A DNA stretch of 64,000 nt from Rossellomorea aquimaris. Lineage in GTDB: Bacteria; Bacillota; Bacilli; Bacillales; Bacillaceae_B. Within the stretch, counting starts at the first letter, position 1. The number at the start of each line of letters is the position of its first letter. This document shows, in pieces, positions 1 to 9,192 of this stretch. The notes under the pieces are model-generated. The model was not told the origin of the DNA, made no database searches, and was given only the letters and a program-made list of their open reading frames with translations. The stretch is taken from positions 806,001 to 870,000 of the forward strand of contig NZ_JXZC01000001.1 in the NCBI RefSeq assembly GCF_000935355.1, read 5' to 3'. Position numbers and translations under genes: made by a program.

Positions 1-231
1 TATCACCTAAAGCAGATTTGTCATAAGGCTGGATCACAAGCATACGGGCCTCTGGAATAGAAATACCCGCTAATTGATTTACAGGTGTCGGTGCACCATA
101 GTAATCAACTGTGATCTTATCAAGTAGTGATGCGTTAGCCCTACCAGCTCGGATGCTTGCTAACTCACGAGAAAATGTTTGAATAGCTTTTGTCATTCTT
201 TCTTTCGCATTTGCAATGATCGTATTTGGCA

Positions 232-232
<1 letters not shown>
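1..232 (-). CDS. frr: Ribosome recycling factor, N-terminal part (truncated by window edge)
   Basis: Ribosome recycling factor splits the post-termination ribosome together with EF-G. Only the first 77 codons are inside the window. The peptide begins [13 protein letters not shown] and contains the family core RAGRAN followed by a YYGAPTP motif and PEARML, which match RRF domain I as I remember it. The start codon shares one base with the pyrH stop (TAATG), so the two are probably translationally coupled. An AGGGGG ribosome binding site lies inside the 3' end of pyrH. The frame is open to the window edge. Confidence 0.95.
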
Positions 233-1017
<785 letters not shown>

Positions 1018-1044
1018 CTTATAGATGTTTAACTTTAGCTGCTC

Positions 1045-1926
1045 TTATTTGTTTACTTGGTTCATTACTTCTTCTGCGAAGTTTTCTTGACGCTTCTCAA
1101 GACCTTCTCCTACTTCGTAACGTGTGAAGTCAGTTAAAGTAGCGTTATTTGCTGCAAGGTATTGACGTACTTTTTGATCTGGATTCTTTACGAATGTTTG
1201 ATCTAAGATACAGATATCCTCGAAATATTTCCCTAGGCGACCTTCAACCATTTTTTCAACGATGTTTTCAGGTTTTCCTTCATTTAATGCCTGTTGCTTT
1301 AGTACTTCACGCTCACGCTCTACTTCTTCAGCAGAAACCTGGTCGCGGGATACATATTTAGGATTTAATGCTGCAGCATGCATCGCAACATCTTTCGCTA
1401 CATTTGCATCAGTTGTACCTTCAACAACTGTAAGAACAGCAATACGGCCACCCATGTGCAGATATTCACCGAACGCAGCGTTATCAGCTTTCGTACGGAT
1501 TTCAAAACGACGAAGCGTGATTTTTTCTCCGATTTTAGCGATAGCGGCATTGATGAATTCACTTACAGTTGAACCATTTGTCATTTTTTGATCAAGTGCT
1601 TCTTCAACAGAAGCTGGTTTGTTTGCAAGCAGGTGGTCAGATAATTCTTTTACAAGGTTTTGGAAGTTTTCGTTTTTAGCAACGAAATCTGTTTCTGCAT
1701 TTACTTCAAGAATAATTGCAGTGTTTCCTTCGCTTGCAATGTAAGTAGTACCTTCAGCTGCGATACGGTCAGCTTTCTTAGCTGCTTTCGCAATCCCTTT
1801 TTCTCGTAAAAAGTCAATTGCTTTGTCCATATCTCCGTCAGTTTCTGTTAACGCTTTTTTACAGTCCATCATTCCAGCGCCAGTTTTTTCACGAAGTTCT
1901 TTAACCATTTGTGCAGTAATTGCCAT
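1045..1926 (-). CDS. tsf: Translation elongation factor Ts
   Basis: EF-Ts is the guanine nucleotide exchange factor of EF-Tu. The 293-residue protein begins [26 protein letters not shown], the standard N-terminal UBA-like domain. The dimerisation core follows, including the [10 protein letters not shown] motif near residue 75 that inserts between EF-Tu domains. Length matches Bacillus EF-Ts. AAGGAGGAAACCCACT precedes the ATG. It lies downstream of rpsB, the usual order, but two hairpins sit between the genes, so its level is probably set partly by termination after rpsB. Confidence 0.97.
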   Translation of the reverse strand: MAITAQMVKELREKTGAGMMDCKKALTETDGDMDKAIDFLREKGIAKAAKKADRIAAEGTTYIASEGNTAIILEVNAETDFVAKNENFQNLVKELSDHLLANKPASVEEALDQKMTNGSTVSEFINAAIAKIGEKITLRRFEIRTKADNAAFGEYLHMGGRIAVLTVVEGTTDANVAKDVAMHAAALNPKYVSRDQVSAEEVEREREVLKQQALNEGKPENIVEKMVEGRLGKYFEDICILDQTFVKNPDQKVRQYLAANNATLTDFTRYEVGEGLEKRQENFAEEVMNQVNK

Positions 1927-1982
1927 AGTGGGTTTCCTCCTTAGATTAACTATGTAGACTATGTCACCAGTAGGTGAGAGTC

Positions 1983-2014
1983 AAAAATGTACTGTCTCAA
2001 TAATTGAGTACAGT
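1983..2014 (-). terminator. Second hairpin in the rpsB-tsf gap
   Basis: The arms form an 11-bp stem with one bulged base around a three-base loop (1990-2014). On the minus strand ATTTTTG follows three bases later. It is weaker than the hairpin just upstream and could be a back-up terminator or an attenuator of tsf. Confidence 0.45.
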
Positions 2015-2030
2015 AAATGTGAATACTCTT

Positions 2031-2068
2031 TAAAAAAAGGTGATAAGGGTAAACCCTCTTATCACCTT
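2031..2068 (-). terminator. Terminator after rpsB
   Basis: On the minus strand a stem of about 12 bp with one bulge (arms roughly 2039-2050 and 2055-2067) is followed by seven T residues (2032-2038). It begins within ten bases of the rpsB stop codon. It is a typical intrinsic terminator that probably makes tsf expression lower than rpsB expression. Confidence 0.85.
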
Positions 2069-2075
2069 TCATTCA

Positions 2076-2783
2076 TTACTCAGCTGCTACAGCTGCTTCT
2101 TCACCTTGCTTAGCTTCTAAAATAGCATCTGCCATTTTACCTGTAAGAAGCTTAACTGCACGGATCGCATCGTCATTCGCAGGAATAACAACATCGATTT
2201 CGTCCGGATCACAGTTCGTATCAACAATACCCACGATAGGGATATGAAGTTTACGAGCTTCAGCTACTGCGATACGCTCTTTACGAGGATCGATGATGAA
2301 TAATGCATCAGGTAGCGTGTTCATATCTTTGATTCCGCCTAGGAATTTAACTAAGCGCTCATGTTCTTTTTTAAGTTGTACTACTTCTTTCTTAGGTAGT
2401 ACTTCAAACGTTCCGTCTTCTTCCATTTTTTCAATTTCTTTAAGACGTGAAATACGCTTTTGGATTGTTTCGAAGTTAGTAAGTGTTCCACCTAACCAAC
2501 GTTGGTTGATGTAGTACATACCAGCACGTTCTGCTTCTTCTTTAACAGACTCTTGTGCTTGCTTTTTCGTACCGACGAAAAGAACTTTACCGCCGTTACC
2601 AGCTAATTCTTTAACGAAGTTATAAGCTTCTTCAACCTTTTTAACTGTTTTTTGAAGGTCGATGATGTAGATGCCGTTACGCTCAGTGAAGATGTATCTC
2701 TTCATTTTTGGGTTCCAACGACGGGTTTGGTGTCCGAAATGTACACCAGCTTCTAGCAATTGTTTCATAGAAATTACTGACAT
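2076..2783 (-). CDS. rpsB: 30S ribosomal protein S2
   Basis: S2 is a late-binding small-subunit protein needed for S1 or mRNA docking. The 235-residue protein starts [27 protein letters not shown], the first PROSITE S2 signature, and has the second signature region around [12 protein letters not shown] (near residue 150). The C-terminus is alanine- and glutamate-rich. AGGAGG with an eight-base spacer precedes the ATG. It has its own promoter and a roughly 115-base leader, typical of autoregulated ribosomal protein genes. Confidence 0.97.
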   Translation of the reverse strand: MSVISMKQLLEAGVHFGHQTRRWNPKMKRYIFTERNGIYIIDLQKTVKKVEEAYNFVKELAGNGGKVLFVGTKKQAQESVKEEAERAGMYYINQRWLGGTLTNFETIQKRISRLKEIEKMEEDGTFEVLPKKEVVQLKKEHERLVKFLGGIKDMNTLPDALFIIDPRKERIAVAEARKLHIPIVGIVDTNCDPDEIDVVIPANDDAIRAVKLLTGKMADAILEAKQGEEAAVAAE

Positions 2784-2900
2784 GTGTGTTTCCTCCTAAA
2801 TGGTTTTTGTTTTCTCCTCCGTTTCCGTCATCTTGTAGTAGAAACTATTCGTTTGAATAGCACCATCCACCTCAATCGAGAAACGTGTGTAATCACACCA
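2784..2900 (-). promoter_or_regulatory. Structured rpsB mRNA leader (possible S2 autoregulatory element)
   Basis: Between the inferred transcription start (about 2900) and the rpsB start the leader can fold. CTATTC pairs with GAATAG around a four-base loop, and an outer CGTTTC pairs with GGAAACG, giving a branched stem just before a purine-rich GGAGGAG stretch. S2 leaders that repress their own translation are known in bacteria. That this is one is inference from position and folding only. Confidence 0.4.
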
Positions 2901-2905
2901 TGAAT

Positions 2906-2934
2906 ACTATAGCATACCTATACTGGCCAATCAA
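2906..2934 (-). promoter_or_regulatory. SigA-type promoter of rpsB
   Basis: On the minus strand, -35 TTGATT (2929-2934) and -10 TATAGT (2906-2911) are separated by exactly 17 bases. A TG one base upstream of the -10 makes an extended -10. It is correctly placed for rpsB-tsf and lies directly after the swrB stop codon. Confidence 0.75.
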
Positions 2935-2941
2935 GAACTTC

Positions 2942-3463
2942 CTACATAATTTGACGAAATTTTAGAAGGAGCTCAATTTCAGTCTTACCTTTTCCGACAG
3001 TCTGAGCTATTTCTTCGATGGTCAATCCTTCTCTCTTTAGTGAGAGAACCTGTTGAGTAAAGGGATCTTCGTTGGTTCTCACTGTAGGTTTCATTTCCAA
3101 CTTTTTTTCGTCGGTTCCCCTTGGTGTTGTTTTTTGCTGATAGGCCTTTGAAGCTTGCTTATACCCCGCTCCTGTCCACTTGGGATTGGTTTGAAGCGGG
3201 GAACTGTTTATATTCTCATCGGACGGTTTGTCACTGATTTGTGTTTGACTATTAGCATGATTAGTAAAAGTACGCAGGAACTCTTCGTTCTCTTCTTTCA
3301 TTTCCATCAGATAAGTAGAAATGACTGCTTCCAATTCACTGATCATTTTCTTATGGTCTTTTTCCATGTTAAGAAAACGATTTTGCCTGGAGTATAAAAT
3401 GACGATTGCCAGTAAGGAAACAATATTAAGAAGAAAAGATATAAAAAGCAGGAATGTTACCAT
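2942..3463 (-). CDS. swrB: Swarming motility protein SwrB (YlxL)
   Basis: SwrB promotes maturation of the flagellar type III export gate and SigD activity in B. subtilis. The 173-residue protein has one N-terminal membrane segment (about residues 2-23) and a cytoplasmic region rich in E, K, Q and S. The C-terminal segment SLKREGLTIEEIAQTVGKGKTEIELLLKFRQ resembles the short helix-turn-helix tail of SwrB. It is the last gene of the fla/che operon, after sigD, the syntenic position of swrB. The sequence is poorly conserved, so the call rests on topology, tail and position. A terminator-like hairpin separates it from sigD. Confidence 0.85.
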   Translation of the reverse strand: MVTFLLFISFLLNIVSLLAIVILYSRQNRFLNMEKDHKKMISELEAVISTYLMEMKEENEEFLRTFTNHANSQTQISDKPSDENINSSPLQTNPKWTGAGYKQASKAYQQKTTPRGTDEKKLEMKPTVRTNEDPFTQQVLSLKREGLTIEEIAQTVGKGKTEIELLLKFRQIM

Positions 3464-3507
3464 GTCATCACCTTAGTTCAGTTTGATTTTAGTTTTTCCC
3501 AAGCATG

Positions 3508-3550
3508 TAAAAGGACTGCTCCCTTAAACCGTATTTCAGCGGAACAGTCC
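3508..3550 (-). terminator. Hairpin between sigD and swrB
   Basis: On the minus strand GGACTGTTCC pairs with GGGAGCAGTCC (about 10 bp with one mismatch) and TTTTAC follows. It is a moderate terminator that would reduce swrB relative to sigD. The arms resemble those of hairpins near 36561-36609 and 47434-47481. Confidence 0.6.
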
Positions 3551-3589
3551 ATCAATATCTATTGTTCGGGCTCATTTACCGTCCTGTCA

Positions 3590-4357
3590 CTAAGAGGTTC
3601 GAGAGCCTAATAAGTTGCGCAGTTTGAAGATGGCCTTGGAGTGGATTTGTGAAATTCTTGATGTTGATAGCTTCATGACTTCCCCGATTTCCGTTAACGT
3701 TAGTTCTTCTTTGTAGAATAAGCTTAACACAAGCTGTTCTTTATCGGAGAGGGTCAGAATCGTTTTCTCTAACTCCGATACTTTTTCACCCTTCAACACT
3801 TCATCCTCAGGTGAGATCGTTTTATTATCTTTTATAGAATAGCTCTGAGATTCATGATCGTCATCGGTTAGTTGTTCATCCATTGAAAGGACATTGGCAA
3901 AGAAGTGTTCATTGGTCGTTTGGTAAACTTCTTCCGGAGTCATTTCTAACGAAGCAGCTACCTCCTCAGTCGTCACGTGTCGTAATAAAATCTGTTCGAG
4001 TTCCAACGTTTTGGCTTCAATTTTTTTCGCACGGTCCCTTGTTGATCGCGGAAGCCAATCTTCTTTTCTTAGTCCGTCCAGAATGGCTCCCCGTACTCTG
4101 AAGGAAGCATATGTATCGAACTTTAGATCTCTTGTAGGATCAAACTTCTGAAGTGCATCCAGTAATCCCATCAACCCAAGACTCTTTATATCTTCTCTCG
4201 AGACGTTTCTTGGCAGCCCAATGGAAATCCTCTGAACATGATACGACACAAGGGGCATGTACTTCTTCACTAACATGTCACCTGCCTCGGTATCACGGCT
4301 GTTGATCCATCTCTCCCAATATAGTTTTTCATCTGTTCGAGGGGGTTGCTGAGACAT
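3590..4357 (-). CDS. sigD: Flagellar/motility RNA polymerase sigma factor SigD
   Basis: SigD (sigma-28, FliA family) directs RNA polymerase to late flagellar, chemotaxis and autolysin promoters and is held inactive by FlgM. In the 255-residue protein, region 2 is seen around residues 55-105 (GLMGLLDALQKFDPTRDLKF then TYASFRVRGAILDGL). Region 4, with its helix-turn-helix LTLTEIGEVMKLSTSRISQI, is near residues 215-240. Length and motifs match Bacillus SigD. TAGGAGGATACTT precedes the ATG. Its place near the end of the fla/che operon means its level depends on transcription through more than 26 kb, the known basis of motility switching in B. subtilis. Confidence 0.97.
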   Translation of the reverse strand: MSQQPPRTDEKLYWERWINSRDTEAGDMLVKKYMPLVSYHVQRISIGLPRNVSREDIKSLGLMGLLDALQKFDPTRDLKFDTYASFRVRGAILDGLRKEDWLPRSTRDRAKKIEAKTLELEQILLRHVTTEEVAASLEMTPEEVYQTTNEHFFANVLSMDEQLTDDDHESQSYSIKDNKTISPEDEVLKGEKVSELEKTILTLSDKEQLVLSLFYKEELTLTEIGEVMKLSTSRISQIHSKAIFKLRNLLGSRTS

Positions 4358-4457
4358 AAGTATCCTCCTAGCTTACTATTTTCTTTCTTGAAACCTATTT
4401 TAAAGTTAAAAACATCTTGAGTATGAGCAACTGAACTATTTGAAACTGAACATAAAC

Positions 4458-4961
4458 TCACAATTCCTTAGTTCCTTCATTAACTTTGCGAACATGAAGA
4501 ATTCCAGTCGATGGAAAAAATTCAATGGTTCTCCCTTTGTTACCACCAATGTCCTCTGCTATAATCGGCACTCGGTGCTTCAAGAGGGCCTCTTTCACCG
4601 CATCCGCATTCCTCGGACCGATTCTCATCACATCACTTTTTGTCTTAAATTGAAACATTTGTGCACCGCCCGCCATTTTGCACTTAAGTCTCCTAACATC
4701 CGCTCCCCGTACATCCAGTTGTCGAATGAGTTCATCTATTCCAGTGTCTGCGTACTTGGCTAAGTTGATTGAAGGCTCTTTCCCTATCGTAGAATGTGGG
4801 AGCATAACGTGGACCATACCTGCCAATTTAATAATCTCATCGTATATTACCACTCCAATGCAGGAACCTAAGCCCGATGTTCGGATTGAACTTCCCTCAC
4901 CAACGATATTCATATCTGCAATTCCCACCTTCACCACGGTGTTTGTGTTTAAAGTGATCAT
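4458..4961 (-). CDS. cheD: Chemoreceptor glutamine deamidase CheD
   Basis: CheD deamidates glutamines on chemoreceptors and also activates the CheY phosphatase CheC. The 167-residue protein has the family core GLGSCIGVVIYDE (near residue 30), with the catalytic Cys in SCIGV and the catalytic His in GMVHVMLP. The GGAQMF segment lies near residue 97. The start overlaps the cheC stop by four bases (ATGA), so CheC and CheD, which act as a complex, are probably made in step. About 100 bases without obvious signals separate it from sigD. Confidence 0.96.
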   Translation of the reverse strand: MITLNTNTVVKVGIADMNIVGEGSSIRTSGLGSCIGVVIYDEIIKLAGMVHVMLPHSTIGKEPSINLAKYADTGIDELIRQLDVRGADVRRLKCKMAGGAQMFQFKTKSDVMRIGPRNADAVKEALLKHRVPIIAEDIGGNKGRTIEFFPSTGILHVRKVNEGTKEL

Positions 4962-5593
4962 ACCTTCACACCAAGCGATTGAAAGATGATCTCAAATGAA
5001 TCCGGATCGGGTAAGAGGAAGAAATGACCTTTCACACTTTCCGATTCCTCGAATTCTTCTTCCTTCAAGGCAGTATCAATGACGATCGCATAATCACTCT
5101 CCTGAGAAATTTCAAGTAATCCGAAACCGATGATGGCACCAGCCATATCTACCGATAAAGCAGGGACTGAAGGTAAAAGCTTAAGATTGGTAAAGTCAGA
5201 TAGGGACGTAAGATAAGAACCTGAAAGAATATTACCTAACTCTTGCATAGCTGATAAACCTAATTCTGAATAAGGCGGGTCACTAAAGGAAAACGACCCG
5301 TCCTGCAACATCGTCCGAATATACATAGAAGCCTGTTCAAGAGGCAACAAGAAAAACATGCTTCCAGGTGCTTCCCCTTCAATCCTTAAGAAAACACTTA
5401 CGACTACATTATCCGGTCCTCCTGCCATATCCATCATTTCATCGAATGTAACAATTTGCACACAGGGCACCTTCATATCAATCTTCTTACCCAGTAGTGT
5501 GGAGAGGGCAGTCGCAGCATGCCCCGCTCCAATATTACCGATTTCTTTCAAAATATCTAAGTGCATTGATGATATTTTCTTTTCATATGCCAT
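4958..5593 (-). CDS. cheC: CheY-P phosphatase CheC
   Basis: CheC dephosphorylates CheY-P and, with CheD, gives a methylation-independent adaptation loop. The 211-residue protein has two copies of the CheC-type motif: LDILKEIGNIGAGHAATALS near residue 13 and GLSAMQELGNILSGSYLTSLS near residue 112. The acidic and Asn residues of each E-x3-N motif are present. AAGGGG precedes the ATG. It stands between cheW and cheD as in B. subtilis. Confidence 0.96.
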   Translation of the reverse strand: MAYEKKISSMHLDILKEIGNIGAGHAATALSTLLGKKIDMKVPCVQIVTFDEMMDMAGGPDNVVVSVFLRIEGEAPGSMFFLLPLEQASMYIRTMLQDGSFSFSDPPYSELGLSAMQELGNILSGSYLTSLSDFTNLKLLPSVPALSVDMAGAIIGFGLLEISQESDYAIVIDTALKEEEFEESESVKGHFFLLPDPDSFEIIFQSLGVKV

Positions 5594-5607
5594 TCGTATC
5601 CGACCCC

Positions 5608-6054
5608 TTAAATGGATTGCAGAATTTTGTCCAGATGGAGCAGGATCATCAATCGTTTGCTTTGCCTGACTACTCCACCAATGTACTCTGCCTCCACTAT
5701 TCCGACAACTTCCGGTGGCGGTTCAATCATTTCTCTGGCTACATCCAACACATCATTCGCTGAATCAACGATCAATCCTACTTCTTTATCCTCTAAACCA
5801 ACGATAATCACACGGGTGCTTTCCGTTGAGTCTGAAGAAGGTAAATCAAATCGGCTTCTTAAATCGATTATAGGAGTTACGACACCTCGTAAATTGATTA
5901 CACCCGTGACATAGGAAGCTGTTCCAGGCACTCTCGTAATATATGGCAGCTTCTCAATTGACCGAACCTGATTGACGGGAATGGCATACTCCTTATCCAC
6001 CAATTGAAATACGATAAGCTTTAGGTCTTCCATTGTCTCTGTCACTACACTCAT
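5608..6054 (-). CDS. cheW: Chemotaxis coupling protein CheW
   Basis: CheW links chemoreceptors to the CheA kinase in the signalling array. The 148-residue protein is a single CheW (SH3-like) domain: KLIVFQLVDKEYAIPV near residue 11, the conserved VPGTASYVTGVINLRGVVTPIIDLR stretch near residues 43-67, and GLIVDSANDVLDV near residue 93. It lies between cheA and cheC in the chemotaxis part of the fla/che operon, 12 bases after the cheA stop. Confidence 0.97.
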   Translation of the reverse strand: MSVVTETMEDLKLIVFQLVDKEYAIPVNQVRSIEKLPYITRVPGTASYVTGVINLRGVVTPIIDLRSRFDLPSSDSTESTRVIIVGLEDKEVGLIVDSANDVLDVAREMIEPPPEVVGIVEAEYIGGVVRQSKRLMILLHLDKILQSI

Positions 6055-6066
6055 TTCCCTTACCTC

Positions 6067-8085
6067 CTATTTTATCAACGCATTACAATCAACAATCAGA
6101 GCTACCTGCCCATCACCCAATATTGTTGCACCTGAAATGGCGAATACATCATTAAGGTAATTCCCTAAAGATTTTAGGACAATTTCCTGTTGACCAATAA
6201 ATGAATCCACTACTAACCCTGCCATTTTTTCTCCTTTCCTTACAACCACGACAGAATAAAACTCTTCATCTGTTGAATCTTTAGGAATATCGAATACATC
6301 CTCCAGGAATAACAACGGAACCACCTTGCCTCTGAAATCTATCACTCTTTGATTATGTGCATTCATGATCTCTTCTTTTTTCACAATGGCCGTTTCTATA
6401 ATCGAAGAAAGTGGAATCGCGTATTTCTCAGCTTCAATTTCAACAAGCATGACGGAAATAATCGATAAGGTTAATGGTAATTGAATAGAAAACAGTGAGC
6501 CTTGTCCGACAGTCGAGTCGATTGTAATTGAACCGCCCAATGACTCAATCGTTGCTTTAACGACATCAAGTCCAACTCCTCTTCCAGAGATATCAGAGAT
6601 TTGCTCAGCGGTAGAAAAGCCTGATGACAGGATGAGTTCATAGATTTGTCGATCGGTTAAGGTTCTTCCAACTTCTTCTGATACAACTCCTTTTTGAATC
6701 GCTTTCTCCAGGACCCGCTTTTTATTTATTCCTGCACCATCATCTTCAAGTTCGATAAATACATGATTTCCACTATGGTAGGCTCTCAGCTTCACTGTTC
6801 CTTGCTCCGGCTTACCGTTTTTTATACGGACCTCAGGCATTTCGATGCCATGATCCAAAGCGTTTCGAATTAAGTGGACGAGAGGGTCTCCAATTTCATC
6901 AATGACCGTACGATCAAGTTCGGTTTCAGCCCCTATGATCTCTAATTCTATTTTCTTATTTAAATCTCTTGCAAGTTGTCTTACCATGCGTGGAAAACGG
7001 TTAAATACCGTCTCTACAGGAACCATACGCATATTGAGAATGATGTTTTGTAAGTCTGCGGAGATCCGAGTCATTCTTTCAACCGTTTCATTTAATTCAG
7101 GGTTATTCAAATCTTTAGAGATCTGTTCAAGTCTGCCCCTATCGATGACAAGCTCCTCAAAAAGATTCATAAGTACATCTAAGCGTTCAATATTCACACG
7201 GATCGTTTTGCTGGAAGGGTTCGATTGTCTTCCCGTACTATTGGTTGTTTTAGGCATCATTTCTTCCCGTTCTTTTTCAACCACTTCCCTCTGTTGTTCC
7301 TCATATGCATTATTTTCATTATTATGAAGATGATGGGAGGTGAGTTCCATTACAGTGACTTCTTCGACTTCAGATACCTTACGTATACTTTTTTCTATGT
7401 GACTTGCATCCTCTTGTGAGACAACAGCTACAACAAAGGAATGATCAAACTGTTCTTCTTCCAGTTGCTCTACAGTTGGGAAAGACTTAATGACTTCTCC
7501 GAGTTTTTCCAGCACTTCGAAAACCATATACACTCTTGCTGCCTTTAACAGACAATCCCCCCGCAAGGAAACGGTGATTTCAAAGCAGCAGAATCCCTGC
7601 TCGAAGGATTGCTGAATAACAGTTTGTTCAAATGCTTCGTACTTCATGGACAATGTATGTATTTCGGTAGCTGCGGCAGCTTCATTGCTAGCTGATTGTA
7701 GAACTTCACCCTTTTCAATCGCCTGGAGGAGAGTAACTACTTCTGTCACATCCCGTTTCCCATCTCCGCCTTCTGCGATAGAAAACACCATTGCTTCTAA
7801 GTCGTCAACGGATTTAAACACAACATCCAAAATTTCTGGCGTCACTTTTATTTTTTCGTTTCGAATGGCATCCAGTACGTTTTCCATTTTATGAGTAAGG
7901 TTCGCTAAATCTTCGTATCCCATCGTTGCTGACATTCCTTTTAATGTATGGGCTGAACGAAATATTTCATTTACGATCGCCAAATCTTCAGGATTTCTTT
8001 CCAACTCCAGTAATTGCACATTGCAAGTTTGTAAATTTTCCTTACTTTCTTCTATAAAAACCTCTAAATATTGGCTCAATTCCAT
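6067..8085 (-). CDS. cheA: Chemotaxis sensor histidine kinase CheA
   Basis: CheA autophosphorylates in response to receptors and passes phosphate to CheY and CheB. In the 672-residue protein, the Hpt domain P1 carries the phosphorylated His46 (SAHTLKGM). A P2 region with a Glu-rich linker follows, then the dimerisation domain (NLFEELVIDRGRLEQ), the HATPase domain with N box HLIRNALDHGIE and G boxes DDGAGI and GRGVGLDVV, and a CheW-like P5 domain. The chosen ATG follows AGAGGTG; a GTG three codons upstream is possible but poorly spaced. This start matches B. subtilis CheA. Confidence 0.97.
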   Translation of the reverse strand: MELSQYLEVFIEESKENLQTCNVQLLELERNPEDLAIVNEIFRSAHTLKGMSATMGYEDLANLTHKMENVLDAIRNEKIKVTPEILDVVFKSVDDLEAMVFSIAEGGDGKRDVTEVVTLLQAIEKGEVLQSASNEAAAATEIHTLSMKYEAFEQTVIQQSFEQGFCCFEITVSLRGDCLLKAARVYMVFEVLEKLGEVIKSFPTVEQLEEEQFDHSFVVAVVSQEDASHIEKSIRKVSEVEEVTVMELTSHHLHNNENNAYEEQQREVVEKEREEMMPKTTNSTGRQSNPSSKTIRVNIERLDVLMNLFEELVIDRGRLEQISKDLNNPELNETVERMTRISADLQNIILNMRMVPVETVFNRFPRMVRQLARDLNKKIELEIIGAETELDRTVIDEIGDPLVHLIRNALDHGIEMPEVRIKNGKPEQGTVKLRAYHSGNHVFIELEDDGAGINKKRVLEKAIQKGVVSEEVGRTLTDRQIYELILSSGFSTAEQISDISGRGVGLDVVKATIESLGGSITIDSTVGQGSLFSIQLPLTLSIISVMLVEIEAEKYAIPLSSIIETAIVKKEEIMNAHNQRVIDFRGKVVPLLFLEDVFDIPKDSTDEEFYSVVVVRKGEKMAGLVVDSFIGQQEIVLKSLGNYLNDVFAISGATILGDGQVALIVDCNALIK

Positions 8086-8100
8086 GTGCTCCACACCTCT

Positions 8101-9183
8101 CTACAACATGTACTTCATAATTGATTGAGAAATATCCCCGATGTTTTCCACGCTGTCCACCAAATTTGTAGCGATAGCCGATTTCGGCATTCCAAACACA
8201 GTACAAGTCTCTTTTGATTCTGCAATGGCTTTCACATCGCCTCGTTCTTTAAGCTTGATCAATCCCTCTGAGCCATCAGAACCCATACCCGTCATAATGA
8301 CAGCAATTTTCCCATAGTTTCGAATCAAGCTTACGGATTCGAATAATATGTCAACGGAAGGTCTATGACCATTCCTTGGTGATTCTTCCTTTGAAAGTTG
8401 AAAGGATAATTGTGATCCAAACTCGACCACCTTTGTATGTAAACCTCCTGGTGCTATATATGCAGTTCCTTTTTGGAGGATTTCTTCTTGCTCCGCTTCC
8501 TTCACTTTAATGGCTGCTTGACCATTTAACCGATTGGCGAGTGATCTGGTAAAACCGGGGGGCATATGCTGCACCACTACAACTGGTGCATCCAGATGAG
8601 GTGGTAACTCTGTCAGCACCCGTTGTAAAGCGCGGGGACCTCCTGTTGATGTTCCAATAAGAATTATCTTCGGAGAGTGCACGCTCCATTTGTTTACAGA
8701 AGCTAACGCCAGGCCTGCCCCATCAGCAGGTCCCGTCGATTCTTTACATTCTGATTTCTTGCCATAAGCTTTGGATATTCTCGTCATATTCACCTTGCTT
8801 GCCGCGGCTACTTTTTCAACGATTTCATCTTGAACTTTATGAAGGTCCAATGAAATGGTGCCTGATGGTTTAGCAATAAAATCAACGGCTCCAAGTTCCA
8901 TGGCTTTAAAAGTCTCTTCTGCCCCTTCTATCGTTGTGGAAGAGAGCATCACGACAGGTACCGGACATTCACACATAATTCGCCTTAAGGCTTCTATTCC
9001 ATTCATCATTGGCATTTCAACATCAAGGGTTACGACGTCAGGACGGAGTTTTTTAATTTTCGAGATTGCGTCTTCACCATTCCTTGCTATTCCTATCACT
9101 TCTAGCTGCTTAGAGGCTGTCAGAAAGTCACTAATAAGTTTTCTCATAAATGCTGAATCATCTACAACTAGAACCTTTTTCAT
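8101..9183 (-). CDS. cheB: Chemotaxis protein-glutamate methylesterase CheB
   Basis: CheB demethylates chemoreceptors after phosphorylation by CheA. The 360-residue protein has an N-terminal receiver domain (VLVVDDSAFMRKL; phospho-acceptor Asp in VTLDVEMPMMNG near residue 54) and a C-terminal esterase domain. The catalytic triad is visible: Ser in IGTSTGGP, His in VVQHMPPGFT and Asp in MTGMGSDGSEG. It lies between flhG and cheA. A 15-base gap to cheA suggests co-translation. Confidence 0.97.
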   Translation of the reverse strand: MKKVLVVDDSAFMRKLISDFLTASKQLEVIGIARNGEDAISKIKKLRPDVVTLDVEMPMMNGIEALRRIMCECPVPVVMLSSTTIEGAEETFKAMELGAVDFIAKPSGTISLDLHKVQDEIVEKVAAASKVNMTRISKAYGKKSECKESTGPADGAGLALASVNKWSVHSPKIILIGTSTGGPRALQRVLTELPPHLDAPVVVVQHMPPGFTRSLANRLNGQAAIKVKEAEQEEILQKGTAYIAPGGLHTKVVEFGSQLSFQLSKEESPRNGHRPSVDILFESVSLIRNYGKIAVIMTGMGSDGSEGLIKLKERGDVKAIAESKETCTVFGMPKSAIATNLVDSVENIGDISQSIMKYML

Positions 9184-9192
9184 TCAGGACTT

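Noticed and set aside
1927-1985. Separate promoter for tsf
   Set aside because: TTGACT with a 17-base spacer is followed by TAGTCT, which matches the -10 consensus in only about three positions.
4270-4461. Minus-strand 63-residue open frame upstream of sigD
   Set aside because: It overlaps the start of sigD in another frame and has no homology or site.
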